49,858 nt of DNA from Gilliamella intestini (GTDB lineage: Bacteria > Pseudomonadota > Gammaproteobacteria > Enterobacterales > Orbaceae), in contig NZ_FMBA01000016.1 in assembly GCF_900094935.1 (NCBI RefSeq), positions 1-49,858 of the forward strand. Reading direction: 5' to 3'. Below, piece after piece: positions 8,382 to 18,725 of the stretch. Each line of letters starts with the position of its first letter. Within the stretch, counting starts at the first letter, position 1. The notes below the pieces were generated by a model. The model was given only the letters and a program-made list of their open reading frames with translations. It was not told the origin of the DNA and made no database searches. A program made the translations under genes and the position numbers.

Positions 8382-11300
8382 TTAATAAAGAGTATCAGAA
8401 AGTTTAAATTGGCTAAATAACCCACCAGCAAATGGATTTTCTGCACTATCAACTTGAATACGATAAATAACAGAACCTCCATCAATATCGTAACGTATAT
8501 CAAAAGATGAATCAGTTATATTAGTTAATTTACCAATATCAAATAATCTAAATTGTCCCCAAAACCCAGAACGAATTAAAGTTCTAGAACTTTGATTCGT
8601 GTTTGAAATTAGTGTTAATTTGCTTTCAATTTCCTCTCGCATTGTGTTTGGCCAAATTATTTGAGTTTGAATACTTTTACCATGGCTATAATCAACCAAC
8701 TGTCCATCAAGATTTAAAATACTACGACGTTTATTCGCTGACATAGAAATAGGTTTAATGGTATATTGAACATTCAAGGCATTTTGTGCATCAAAAAATG
8801 TCCTTCTAATCTTATCTGCCACTTTTAGTTGCGCTAATACATCTGATCTAATTAGTCTTTTATCATTAGCATCTTTTAATAAATTATTATCAACAAAAAT
8901 TTTTAAATTTTCTTGATAAAAACTATCAATCACTCCTCCATTTTTGAAGAAACGTTGAAACTCACTGAGTGAAACATCATGATTAGATGCAGTGTTAAAT
9001 GGATAACGGTTAGCAAGGTTTAAATTAAAATCTTTGACTACTTTCTCGTTCCATTCAACTTCCAATGAACGTATAGCTTCAGTAATAATAACATCCCAAA
9101 TTTGTTTAGATAACTCATTTAGCCATCGTCCCAACGGTTCAGGAGCTGTTTTAGCTAATTGTTGAATCTCAATGATAGGATCACTACTATTCTGATTCAT
9201 ATGCAGTTGTACTGCTTTTAGTGCGGCCTTACCTGGAGAAGGTGAATTCTGTATCATCAGCAAATAACGATGTAGATCACCTAATTTTTGAGAAGCATTT
9301 TGAATAGTGCTTAATTGTTGATTATTATCTTGTAATACTGAAACAGCTTTTGAAAATTCACGATGAATACTATTGATTAGTGTTCGCTCTTCATTAGTAA
9401 ATTCCGTTTTATTAGTTTTTTTGTTATTTAAATCAGATACAGGTAAGGCTTCGGAATTATTTTTTATAAGCATAATTGCTTTTTTCAACGGTTGTTCACT
9501 ACTATTAATGCTCTCCAATGTTTCTATAGCATTAGCAATACTATCAAAATCCTTTATGATTAAATTATCATAAGCTTTATGCCAAGTATTTATATAATCA
9601 TTCATATATAAATCAATAATATAATGCTTAATATTTTCCCTATCAGCATGGGTATATTTAGTACTTTTAGATATACCTAAAACCCAACTGTCTAATGCTG
9701 TTAAGTCTATAAAGCTTTCATCTTGTTTAAGAAAATAATTAATTAAACTTTCATAAGTCAAAAATTGAGGAATAGTTAATTGTTTTTCATTGTTTACTTT
9801 ATAAACCAAATTAAACGATGCACCAATTTCAGTTTTAATATTTAAATCTGTAGGTAATATATTAGCCAATTTTAGTCGTAAATTTTGATATATACGTTGA
9901 TAAATGGAAAGTTTTCTTAATTCAATCTGAGCTTGTTCTATAAATGGTTTAAATGGCATAAAAGCATCTATAGCCATTTTATCACCACTATTTCGTTCTT
10001 TCTTCCATTGGTTATGGATTAATGCATAATCCAAATGTTGTATTAGTTGATCTTGTTTATCTTGTTGTCCAATAAATAGATCACTCCAACGGTTACTCAT
10101 ATAATTTAGTACTAGCTCTTTATCACGTCCTGATTCATCTTCAATCATTCGCATAATACGTAGCACACCTAGTTTTTGTTCACTTTCTTTCGGTGCCAGT
10201 TGGAGTTCATCGGTTAATCCATGCATAATATCCGGTAAATATCTCTGTTGAAGCAGTTTTAAATACATAGATTCTATAGATGGCGCTATTTTATAGCCTT
10301 GATAAAATCCAAAATTAGATAAATAACGATTATATTCATGATAATTACCATAAGCAAACATCGCCTCACGCAGAGGATTAAGCTTTGGTAATTCCGAATC
10401 GCCGTAAATATCTTTTTGAGCCATAGTAGGAATTTGTATATACTGTTTCATTTGAGCTAAAACAAGATCGCCAGCATCATAGTTTTTCTTATAATAATAG
10501 TGAAATGTTGCAATTAGACTTATTGAGCAAAATATTGCTACAGCTGAAAATAATTTAATTTTACGTTGATAATGCTGCTTAGATTTTAAGTTATAACCTG
10601 CAATATTTGGTTCCGCTAATAAAACATCTTTAAATAATCGTGTTGAAAAGTAAGGTTGAGTTCGTAATATTGGCCATGTTGGATAAGGTTGTACATTTAA
10701 ATGATATTGTGATGCTGTCGTTTTAACAAAAATATCACCCATTTGTCCTTTTTGCGTTGAAGAAACTAAATATAAACCACGAAGAATAAACATCTCTTTA
10801 TCTTGATTTAGCAATAAATAATTGATGATATAGCGTAAGTAATCATGTATGCCATGCATCTGGCGACTAAAAGAAAATAATGCACTACGTTGCTCAATAT
10901 CAACACTATTTAACATCATATCAGGTATTGCCTGATTCATCTGTTTGCCCCAATTTAGCCAGAACATGCTAAATTCTTCATTCCATTTTTTCTCATCATC
11001 AAAGGTGACACCTAAAATACTATCTCGTTGGTGTTTATCTAATTTTTGGTACATAGCTTCAAAACCGTAAAATAGATCTAGTTTTGTGAAAACAACATAT
11101 ACTGGTAATTTACACTGTAAAGTTTTATAAATATCGAATATTCGTTGATGTAAATTAGATAAGATTTCATCTTGTCGTCCCTTATTAGAAGAGACGAAAT
11201 CGTATAAATCAATAGTTAAAATAATACCATTTAACGGTTGATTACTACGTTCTTGTAATAACCAATTTAAAATTGAAAACCATAATCGGCTATATAATTT

Positions 11301-11894
11301 TGGTTTTCCCAAATCATCAGTATTAGGTTGATTAATTAGTAATCCATTTACATCAAAAATAACAGCTTGTTCACCTAATAGTGGCTTAATTAGCGGTTTG
11401 TCCTTTTCATTTAAATCTGGTTGGTAAAGTGAAGTTGTAGAATAGCTTTCCTCTAAAAATAAGCTTTTCCCACTCTGTGATTCACCAATCATGACATACC
11501 ACGGTAATTGATAAACACTATCTCGGTTATTATTAAAATGTTCTTTTAATTTAATTATCCAATGTTTTAAATAACGTATTTGTATACTAATATCCTCTTT
11601 AAGAGGATCTTTTACTTTTTCTTTATGATCTTTTTGTCTGTTTTCGTATTGTTGTAATTTTCTGATAACGATATAAAATCCCCAACAGAAAAAAACAATA
11701 ATGTACAATGCTGTAATTAATAACCGAATTTCTAGTGATAAAAAGGGTTGATATTCGGCAATGGTCCATTCTGCTCCTGATATCCAAAGCCAAATCAATG
11801 ATACAACAGCTATAAGGATAACGAGTAATGTTACTGAAGGTTTAAGCCGAGGTAACTTTGAGCCGATTAATTGAAATATTAGTGGTAATTTCAT
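8382..11894 (-). CDS. tssM: T6SS membrane complex protein TssM (IcmF/VasK)
   Basis: An 1170-residue IcmF-family protein of normal length. Two transmembrane helices (about 21-38 and 57-77) flank a short loop. They are followed by a cytoplasmic NTPase-like domain with the Walker A motif GESQSGKS at 137-144. A third transmembrane helix lies near residues 445-465 (KLFSAVAIFCSISLIATFHYY), and then comes the large periplasmic domain. TssM spans the inner membrane and contacts TssL in the membrane and TssJ in the periplasm, forming the docking channel. The intact P-loop suggests it may bind nucleotide. The start ATG has AGGA upstream. It sits between tssA (16 bases upstream) and the vasL-like gene. 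Confidence 0.95.
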   Translation of the reverse strand: MKLPLIFQLIGSKLPRLKPSVTLLVILIAVVSLIWLWISGAEWTIAEYQPFLSLEIRLLITALYIIVFFCWGFYIVIRKLQQYENRQKDHKEKVKDPLKEDISIQIRYLKHWIIKLKEHFNNNRDSVYQLPWYVMIGESQSGKSLFLEESYSTTSLYQPDLNEKDKPLIKPLLGEQAVIFDVNGLLINQPNTDDLGKPKLYSRLWFSILNWLLQERSNQPLNGIILTIDLYDFVSSNKGRQDEILSNLHQRIFDIYKTLQCKLPVYVVFTKLDLFYGFEAMYQKLDKHQRDSILGVTFDDEKKWNEEFSMFWLNWGKQMNQAIPDMMLNSVDIEQRSALFSFSRQMHGIHDYLRYIINYLLLNQDKEMFILRGLYLVSSTQKGQMGDIFVKTTASQYHLNVQPYPTWPILRTQPYFSTRLFKDVLLAEPNIAGYNLKSKQHYQRKIKLFSAVAIFCSISLIATFHYYYKKNYDAGDLVLAQMKQYIQIPTMAQKDIYGDSELPKLNPLREAMFAYGNYHEYNRYLSNFGFYQGYKIAPSIESMYLKLLQQRYLPDIMHGLTDELQLAPKESEQKLGVLRIMRMIEDESGRDKELVLNYMSNRWSDLFIGQQDKQDQLIQHLDYALIHNQWKKERNSGDKMAIDAFMPFKPFIEQAQIELRKLSIYQRIYQNLRLKLANILPTDLNIKTEIGASFNLVYKVNNEKQLTIPQFLTYESLINYFLKQDESFIDLTALDSWVLGISKSTKYTHADRENIKHYIIDLYMNDYINTWHKAYDNLIIKDFDSIANAIETLESINSSEQPLKKAIMLIKNNSEALPVSDLNNKKTNKTEFTNEERTLINSIHREFSKAVSVLQDNNQQLSTIQNASQKLGDLHRYLLMIQNSPSPGKAALKAVQLHMNQNSSDPIIEIQQLAKTAPEPLGRWLNELSKQIWDVIITEAIRSLEVEWNEKVVKDFNLNLANRYPFNTASNHDVSLSEFQRFFKNGGVIDSFYQENLKIFVDNNLLKDANDKRLIRSDVLAQLKVADKIRRTFFDAQNALNVQYTIKPISMSANKRRSILNLDGQLVDYSHGKSIQTQIIWPNTMREEIESKLTLISNTNQSSRTLIRSGFWGQFRLFDIGKLTNITDSSFDIRYDIDGGSVIYRIQVDSAENPFAGGLFSQFKLSDTLY

Positions 11895-11910
11895 TGCATC
11901 GTCCTATTTT

Positions 11911-13323
11911 TTAGTTATTAGTCTTTGTTAATTGAATTAACGTTTCAATGAAAGAAGGTTCCCATTCCGTTAACGTTATATTTTTGCATGCGGTTAAGAT
12001 ACTTAATGCCTGTTGTTTTGCGGTAGTTTCAAATCCAGCATGTTTTAGAAGTTGTGCATTAATTTTTTGATAATAATAATTATCTCTTAAATCTTTAGAA
12101 TAGTTATTTTCTTCAAGCAATTGGATTGCAGCTTCTAACCCCTTTTCCTTATAACACTCAAAAATAGCTTGTTCTAAATCGGTTTGTGAATTTTGAGAAA
12201 GTGAATTTTTTGATATCAACCATTTTTTCATACTGTCACTAATAAATGATGTGTGATCACTGTATTTTAAATCATATAATTTAGGTAACCGATTTAATAA
12301 AGTCTGTAATTCATCACGAATAGCTTCAGCTACGTTATTAAAACCTAAATGGTGTGCCATATTGGCTGAAATAAAATGCCCTTCTAGCCAAAATGGCATA
12401 AGAGTCAACTCATTTTCTATTTTTGCCCACTGTTGTATTGTTGATGTAGCTATATTCGCTTTATATTCATTAATACGATCTATGGGAACAGGCATTAAAT
12501 CTGTTATATCATTATTATTGAGTGGTTCAGTGAGCGAATAAAATATAGCATGTCGCCTTAAACGAATACTTATTGGGTTCTCTGGATGTTTTTCAAATAA
12601 TATTTCTGCAACTTTTATTAATGTCCGCTTCCATTCAACTTGTGTTTCATGATTGATATTCACTGATTGAAGCGGTTCTTGAACCACTGAATTTGATTTA
12701 TTTTCAATGTTATTAACAACTACTTTCTTATTGACAGATTTATTATTTGATGAAGGTATTTTACTTTCATCTTTAGGATTAGATGACTGCAAAGAAAAGC
12801 GTTGATATGTTGTCAATAACTGCTTAAATTCTTCATCACAAGTCAGTTTATTTGTATCAAAAAATTGTTTAATTGATAATAAGTAATTATATGCTAACTG
12901 TTTTTCTATTGCGGTTGCTTCTTCATCAAAGATTTTATTAGCTTGTGAAAATCGTTGAATAATTTGCTTAAATAACCTTGCCTTTAGTTTAGGTTGTGGT
13001 GCAGAAATTAGCCAATATTTTGCAATATAAATTGACAATAAATAAATAGCCAACAAAATATTTTGAGGTTTTTTGGCATGTTGTAAAGTTCTTAATAAGT
13101 GCACTATGATGCGTGTATCTTTACTATCTTTTAATAATATTAATGCATTTTGTTGCACCTTTTCGATATCAATTTGCCCATGGCTAATGGTTCCCATGCT
13201 TGCAATTGCACTATCAATATATTCCCAAACTGGGTTATTCTCATCAATGGGTAATGTAGGATCTTCTATTTCACTCAATATAGGCTCAACCCAAGGATGA
13301 TTTTCTAATTCTTTCACGGTCAT
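11911..13323 (-). CDS. tssA: T6SS protein TssA (VasJ family)
   Basis: A 470-residue protein with an ImpA_N-like N-terminal region (HPWVEPILSEIEDPTLPIDENNPVWEYIDSAIASMG) and a helical C-terminal domain. The place between vasI and tssM matches vasJ of V. cholerae. TssA primes the baseplate and tail assembly and then coordinates sheath growth. The start ATG has a clear AAGGAG and lies 6 bases after the vasI stop, indicating translational coupling. It is distinguished from the other ImpA_N protein in the window by lacking a transmembrane segment. Confidence 0.85.
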   Translation of the reverse strand: MTVKELENHPWVEPILSEIEDPTLPIDENNPVWEYIDSAIASMGTISHGQIDIEKVQQNALILLKDSKDTRIIVHLLRTLQHAKKPQNILLAIYLLSIYIAKYWLISAPQPKLKARLFKQIIQRFSQANKIFDEEATAIEKQLAYNYLLSIKQFFDTNKLTCDEEFKQLLTTYQRFSLQSSNPKDESKIPSSNNKSVNKKVVVNNIENKSNSVVQEPLQSVNINHETQVEWKRTLIKVAEILFEKHPENPISIRLRRHAIFYSLTEPLNNNDITDLMPVPIDRINEYKANIATSTIQQWAKIENELTLMPFWLEGHFISANMAHHLGFNNVAEAIRDELQTLLNRLPKLYDLKYSDHTSFISDSMKKWLISKNSLSQNSQTDLEQAIFECYKEKGLEAAIQLLEENNYSKDLRDNYYYQKINAQLLKHAGFETTAKQQALSILTACKNITLTEWEPSFIETLIQLTKTNN

Positions 13324-13329
13324 TACTCC

Positions 13330-14010
13330 TTACCAATGACATGCTGTTCTTAATACTTTTATTGAGGAATTTAATGTTGATACATTAAACACTAAGTCGT
13401 TTAACATAGGATCGTCTGATTTTAGTGTTAATGATTTAGCATTAAGAATACGTTTAATTTGTTCTATACCAAGTAATCCTCTACTTGATTCAAAAATAAA
13501 ACCATTGTCTCTGACAAACCAATTGGCTTTTACCACATCGTTCTCAGTAACTAATTTTAGTTTTGTATTTTTATGGTTTATTGGATTAAATAAAACGATT
13601 TGCATACGTGTAATATTATCAATGCAACTAAAAGCTAAAATCGGCCTTGGCGGTTGAAGACCAATCGCATAGGTCGTTAATAAAATCTGAGAGTCATTAT
13701 TTGAAGTATTTAGAATAAAATAAGGACTATCTTCCTTACGTGTTTTTTCTTGTTCAACAATCGAAAACCAAAGGGGACTATGTTGCGGCACTTCTTCTTT
13801 TTGTAAAGGAGTTTTACTATTTGGATATAAGATTTTATCGTAACATTCTAATCGTGTAAGTGCCGATGTTTCTTTGGCGCATTGAGCTAATAAATTAAGT
13901 GTTTCTTTATCATTTAATGTCGCATTAGCTACATTCATCAAATGAATGCCTAATACCATAAAAAAGAAATACCGAATATAACTAAGATCAAAATGATAAT
14001 TTTTACGCAT
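13330..14010 (-). CDS. vasI: T6SS-associated VasI/TagO family protein
   Basis: A 226-residue exported protein. The N-terminal hydrophobic segment (YIRYFFFMVLGIHLMNVANA) is a likely signal peptide, cleaved near residue 30. The mature start, CAKETSALTRLECYDKI, carries the short Cys-containing motif seen at the front of VasI/TagO proteins and many other small periplasmic proteins. The role of VasI is not well defined; it is encoded at this place in the V. cholerae cluster. It lies 3 bases after clpV and 6 before tssA. In V. cholerae, vasH lies between clpV and vasI, and here there is no room for it. Confidence 0.75.
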   Translation of the reverse strand: MRKNYHFDLSYIRYFFFMVLGIHLMNVANATLNDKETLNLLAQCAKETSALTRLECYDKILYPNSKTPLQKEEVPQHSPLWFSIVEQEKTRKEDSPYFILNTSNNDSQILLTTYAIGLQPPRPILAFSCIDNITRMQIVLFNPINHKNTKLKLVTENDVVKANWFVRDNGFIFESSRGLLGIEQIKRILNAKSLTLKSDDPMLNDLVFNVSTLNSSIKVLRTACHW

Positions 14011-14013
14011 CAG

Positions 14014-16629
14014 TTAATTAATCTCTGCTGTGAATTGATTATTATTAACACTAAAGTGAATAAGTGCTATTTTTTCGTTTGCGGATACTTTTTTGAGTAA
14101 TTGTAACGAAACAGGTGGTAATAAAAAACCATCAATGATTGATTCAAGCATTCTAGCTCCATTTTCGCTTCGGTTTGCTCGGTTAATTATTTCTTCAGCC
14201 ACCTCTGTATCGAATATAACATCAGCCTTAAAACGAGTATGGAGAACGTTGTGTAATCGAGTTAACTTATCGACAATGATTGATTTGAGTATATCTTCTG
14301 ATAAGGGTAAGTAGGGAACAATTTCCATCCTTGCAAGTAATGCAGGTTTAAAGAAATTAGCCAACTCTGGATATAACTTATCTACAATGTTTTCGGGTTT
14401 ATTAGCATTCTGAACAATGCTTTGATACCCTAGATTTGAAGTTAAAAAGAAAACCACATTTTTACAATCAATTATTCGCCCTTCGCCATCAGCTATTTCG
14501 CCTTTATCAAAAGCTTGATAAAATAAATTTAATACATCTGGATGAGCTTTTTCAACCTCATCTAATAATACAACAGAATAAGGTTTTTTTCGGATTGCTT
14601 CAGTTAATACGCCACCTTCTCCATAGCCAATATAACCAGGTGGTGAACCAATTAAACGAGAAACGGTATGTTTTTCTTGAAACTCAGACATATTTATTGT
14701 TGTTAGATACTGAGTTCCACCAAATAATAAATTAGCAATTTGTAATACCGTTTCCGTTTTACCAACACCACTTGGCCCCACTAGTAAAAAAGCACCTAGT
14801 GGTCTACCAGGCCTTCTTAAATCAGCCCTTGAAGTTAATAAATGCTTATGTAAATGAGCGATAGCAAGATCTTGTCCTTTTATGATCTGATTTAAATAAG
14901 TAGGGAGATCAGTAATAATCTTTAATTCATCTTGAGAGATCTGCCTAATGGGGACACCTGTCCATTCAGCAATAACATTTGCAATTTGTGATTTATCAAC
15001 ATGAGGAGAGACTAGATGAACTTGAGCCTCATTTAGTTGTTTAGTTAGTTGTTTTAGTTGAGAAGTCAGTTTTATTATTTCTACTTCTTTTGTATCATCT
15101 ACTGTTTCACAACTACTATCTTCAAGTTGTAATAGTTGTGTACGTATACTAATTATTTTCTCAACTAATTGTTGCTGTTGCTGCCATTGAGCTTCAAGTT
15201 GTTGTAGTTCTTCCGTTAATGATATATTTTGTGCCTTTAACTCCGACAAACGTTCATCGTAATTATCTAATCCTAAATACTGTTGACGTGTTAACAACTG
15301 GATTTCAGTGTTATTCTGATGCAACCTATTTTGTAATGCACAAACACGTTTTGGTGGGGTTGTTAGATTAATTGCAATACGCGCACAGGCTGTGTCCAAT
15401 ACATCAATAGCCTTATCTGGTAATTGTCTACCAGATAGGTAGCGATCACTTAATATAGCGGCCGCTTTCAAAGCATCATCATCTATTAAAACACCATGTG
15501 CATTTTCATAAATAGCTCTTAAACCTCTAAGAATAACAATTGCTTCTTCTGCACTAGGTTCATTAACCTGTACAAGTTGAAATCGTCTAGATAAAGCTGC
15601 ATCTTTTTCAAAATATTTTTTATACTCACTCCAAGTCGTTGCTGCTATGGTTTTTAATTCACCTCGAGCTAAAGCCGGTTTTAATAAATTAGATACATCT
15701 AAACCTCCAGCACTATTTCCTGCACCTATTAGTGTATGTGCTTCATCAATAAATAAAATAATTGGTATTGCAGATTCGATCACCTCTGACATGATTCCTT
15801 TGAATCTTTTTTCAAATTCTCCTTTAACTGATGCGCCAGCTTGCAATGCACCAAGATCAAGATTCATTAGCTCAGTGCCTTTAAGTTTATCAGGAACTTG
15901 CTCATTAATAATGCGTAATGCTAACCCTTCAATTAATGCACTTTTCCCAACACCGGCTTCACCTACAATAATAGGGTTATTTTTACGCCTGCGACACAAT
16001 ATGTCGATCATTAAATCTATTTCTTCATCACGACATAGTACAGGATCTAATTTGTGTTGCCTTGCAAGTTTAGTAACATTAGTTGCATAACGATCTAGTA
16101 AGGTGAGTTCACCAAAGGAGGTTGATGATGACTTACCTTTTTCATCATCTGAAATATTTTCAGCTGAACCTTGCGTCCACTGCTCAAATTGATCTTTTAA
16201 TAATTCTTGATTAATTACTTTAAGATGCTGAGAAAGCGGTATTGAGACATATCTGGTAGGATTTTGAAGTAGAGCAAGTAATAAAGCACCTGTTCTAATT
16301 TGAGGTTGTTTTAATTCAATTTGAGAAATTAATAAGGCTTCTTGAAACCATTGAATTAATAAAGGTGAAAATGGTGGCGTCTCATCCCATTGAGTATGCA
16401 TAAAAGCACTTTCATCTAATAATTGCTTTAATAGCTGATAATCAATTTTAGCTTTGTCTAAAATTATTCTTATGTCATTTAATGGTGTGTCTAAACATTG
16501 AAATAAATAATGTGATACTGTAATTTCAGGTTGTTTTTTACTAACACATAACGTTGCTGTTGTTTCTAAAATTTGTTTGCTTATAGGATGAAATTGAGCA
16601 ACTAATTTTGGTAAATCGATTTTAATCAT
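14014..16629 (-). CDS. clpV: T6SS sheath-recycling AAA+ ATPase ClpV (TssH)
   Basis: An 871-residue Hsp100/ClpB-type protein. The N-domain (1-160) is followed by AAA1 with Walker A GEAGVGKS at 223-230 and Walker B IILFIDEAH. A coiled-coil middle segment follows (Q/L-rich, about 430-560). AAA2 has Walker A GPSGVGKT near residue 617 and LDEVEKAHPDV. ClpV unfolds contracted TssB/TssC sheath so that subunits can be reused. The divergent N-domain (start MIKIDLPKLVAQFHPISKQ) and the operon position separate it from a housekeeping ClpB. It starts 15 bases after tssL and its stop is 3 bases before vasI. Confidence 0.95.
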   Translation of the reverse strand: MIKIDLPKLVAQFHPISKQILETTATLCVSKKQPEITVSHYLFQCLDTPLNDIRIILDKAKIDYQLLKQLLDESAFMHTQWDETPPFSPLLIQWFQEALLISQIELKQPQIRTGALLLALLQNPTRYVSIPLSQHLKVINQELLKDQFEQWTQGSAENISDDEKGKSSSTSFGELTLLDRYATNVTKLARQHKLDPVLCRDEEIDLMIDILCRRRKNNPIIVGEAGVGKSALIEGLALRIINEQVPDKLKGTELMNLDLGALQAGASVKGEFEKRFKGIMSEVIESAIPIILFIDEAHTLIGAGNSAGGLDVSNLLKPALARGELKTIAATTWSEYKKYFEKDAALSRRFQLVQVNEPSAEEAIVILRGLRAIYENAHGVLIDDDALKAAAILSDRYLSGRQLPDKAIDVLDTACARIAINLTTPPKRVCALQNRLHQNNTEIQLLTRQQYLGLDNYDERLSELKAQNISLTEELQQLEAQWQQQQQLVEKIISIRTQLLQLEDSSCETVDDTKEVEIIKLTSQLKQLTKQLNEAQVHLVSPHVDKSQIANVIAEWTGVPIRQISQDELKIITDLPTYLNQIIKGQDLAIAHLHKHLLTSRADLRRPGRPLGAFLLVGPSGVGKTETVLQIANLLFGGTQYLTTINMSEFQEKHTVSRLIGSPPGYIGYGEGGVLTEAIRKKPYSVVLLDEVEKAHPDVLNLFYQAFDKGEIADGEGRIIDCKNVVFFLTSNLGYQSIVQNANKPENIVDKLYPELANFFKPALLARMEIVPYLPLSEDILKSIIVDKLTRLHNVLHTRFKADVIFDTEVAEEIINRANRSENGARMLESIIDGFLLPPVSLQLLKKVSANEKIALIHFSVNNNQFTAEIN

Positions 16630-16644
16630 ATAACTTGCCTAATA

Positions 16645-17379
16645 TTAATGTAACAATAGATTTAATTGATTAATAATTTCTTGCGTTTGATTATTTAATT
16701 TCAAGGTATAAATTAAGTAAACTACAGATAAACCTATAATTAAAAATATTGAAAGCGTTGTAATAGAAATTTTTTTCTGCAACTTGTAAGGGCTTTTTAT
16801 GCTTTCCCCTTGTGATAATACTATATTGCTAGATTGCCCCTGCATTGAGTAAAGCAAATCATGTAATCGTCGAAAAATTTTGTTAAATTCTTCTGTATGT
16901 CCAATACCGACTTTGTAACGACCGCGAAAACCAAGGCAAAAACAGATATATATGAACTCAAGTAAGTCTTTATATTTTTGTGGTTCACTTATTAAACGTT
17001 CAAGTAATAAATAAACCCTCTCTCCTCCCCATGATTCGTTATGAAATCGGACTAGTAATGAATGAGCTCCCCAATTATTTTGAGTGTTCCATGGATGTTG
17101 CATCGCAAGTTCATCAATAAAGGTGCAAAGTACATAACGGAAAGAAATAACTGCACTTGATTCATACCCTTTAGTTTGTAAAATATGCTCAATGGCCAAA
17201 ATATCGTTTACAACCTGTTTATAAACTTCTTCAGCATTATCCAAGTTTGTCATGTCTCTTAAACGTTGGGTCATACCAAGTAATGGGGTTGCAGCATCAA
17301 TCATTGGGTTGATACTGTTACCTCTTAGAATAAACGTTTGCTGTATTGTATCTTCATGATGAAAAATCGTATTTTGCAT
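16645..17379 (-). CDS. tssL: T6SS inner-membrane protein TssL (DotU/VasF)
   Basis: A 244-residue protein of the DotU family, with the cytoplasmic hook domain first and one C-terminal transmembrane helix at about 204-226. Family signatures visible are FIDELAMQ (about 87-94) and GFRGRYKVG (150-158). There is no OmpA-like peptidoglycan-binding extension, so anchoring to the wall must come from another protein, if at all. TssL binds TssM and contacts the baseplate through TssK. It begins 2 bases after the tssK stop. Confidence 0.93.
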   Translation of the reverse strand: MQNTIFHHEDTIQQTFILRGNSINPMIDAATPLLGMTQRLRDMTNLDNAEEVYKQVVNDILAIEHILQTKGYESSAVISFRYVLCTFIDELAMQHPWNTQNNWGAHSLLVRFHNESWGGERVYLLLERLISEPQKYKDLLEFIYICFCLGFRGRYKVGIGHTEEFNKIFRRLHDLLYSMQGQSSNIVLSQGESIKSPYKLQKKISITTLSIFLIIGLSVVYLIYTLKLNNQTQEIINQLNLLLH

Positions 17380-17381
17380 TA

Positions 17382-18725
17382 TTATTTACCTCGAATAGCC
17401 CAAAATTGCAAATCAAGTTCAGGAAAATCTCCTGCTACGTGGAAAGCAATAGCACCATTAGTAATGATATCTTCCCAAGCCGGTGCATTAGTATCTAACT
17501 GAAAGTAGGTATAACCAGAATGGTGTGGTAATTGTGAAGGAGCCGCACTGAGTGCTTTAAGAGGAATACCTAAAACTTGTATACTTACAATCTCTCGAAT
17601 TTTATTTGGTGTTGATACTTTCGTTTGTTGTACAAATAATCGTAATAAAGATTCTTGTGGTACACGAGCTTTTACCGCCAGAATAAAATCTGCAGTACGT
17701 AATAAGGTCTTATCATGAATAACGCCATCATATACACCATGAGATCGTTTTGATAATTGAATAGAAACCGCTCTAGGCATTAATACGGTGCTTAATGCAC
17801 GTCGAGTAATTAACATTAAGTCATAAAAAGTAGTTGTAAGATCATCATGATTATAATGCTCAAAAAATGGGCTAATACGTGACTCATCTGTAAATGTCAT
17901 CAGTTCACCACAGATTAAAACTAATTGGCGATAAAGATCTTCTGGATGTACACTGGTACGCTTTGCTAAATGGATAAAAATAGGTTTTGCTCGATTAAAT
18001 AGTTGTAGCATTAGAAACTCAGCTACATCAGCAACACCTTGTTGATTTGGCGCACTAATCCTCTGTGATATCTGCTTACCTCGTTCGGTGATTAATCCAG
18101 CAACTTCACTTAAAAAATCATATAGCAAATACGAAACACTAATTGAATTACACGTTGGAATAAAATATTCATCTAAAACAAGTGTACCATCCGCTTTTTT
18201 TTCTTTAATTCGACAAACTGGTAATACGGTATAAGCACTAAGGTCGTCTGAACCTTGCATTAAGCGTGGCGATAATTTAGCAATAGGAACTTCACGGATC
18301 TCGCCATTTTTACTGAAAATATCGCGAACATTTATCTCATCATGCACATATCTTGTGTCTCTCATTTTATTATCTTTTGCAATATCTATCGCAGTGACTG
18401 ACTCACTTCGATTTGGTAACACAAGATAGATATTATGACTTTCAGCTGTATCTAATTTCTTTATTTCAATGGGATCAGGTAATTGATCTTGAAAGGGAAT
18501 ATCGAATAATGTGCCATCTGGCATTAATCCAAGTGCAGAAGATAATCCCACGCGTCCTAATCGTAGAAATTCGCGATTGAGTTCTAAGGTACTAAACCCA
18601 TAAAAATAGTTATTGATAAGGTTTAAATGGTGACTTAATAAATAGTCATAATAACGCTGTTGTTGCTGAAAATTCTGTGGGCGAACCGCCCCATTTACCC
18701 AAATAACATTGCTATGAGTACCCAT
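17382..18725 (-). CDS. tssK: T6SS baseplate protein TssK (VasE/ImpJ)
   Basis: A 447-residue TssK of standard length, with typical opening VIWVNGAVRPQNFQQQQRYYDYLLSHHL and central ERGKQISQRISAPNQQGVADVAEFL. TssK trimers link the TssF/TssG wedge to the TssL-TssM membrane complex. Its ATG overlaps the tssJ stop (TAATG), so the two are translationally coupled. The tssL start follows within 3 bases. Confidence 0.95.
   Translation of the reverse strand: MGTHSNVIWVNGAVRPQNFQQQQRYYDYLLSHHLNLINNYFYGFSTLELNREFLRLGRVGLSSALGLMPDGTLFDIPFQDQLPDPIEIKKLDTAESHNIYLVLPNRSESVTAIDIAKDNKMRDTRYVHDEINVRDIFSKNGEIREVPIAKLSPRLMQGSDDLSAYTVLPVCRIKEKKADGTLVLDEYFIPTCNSISVSYLLYDFLSEVAGLITERGKQISQRISAPNQQGVADVAEFLMLQLFNRAKPIFIHLAKRTSVHPEDLYRQLVLICGELMTFTDESRISPFFEHYNHDDLTTTFYDLMLITRRALSTVLMPRAVSIQLSKRSHGVYDGVIHDKTLLRTADFILAVKARVPQESLLRLFVQQTKVSTPNKIREIVSIQVLGIPLKALSAAPSQLPHHSGYTYFQLDTNAPAWEDIITNGAIAFHVAGDFPELDLQFWAIRGK

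Noticed and set aside
15647-16090. A 147-codon plus-strand frame inside clpV.
   Set aside because: It is antisense to the conserved AAA1 domain and shows the low-complexity composition of a shadow frame.
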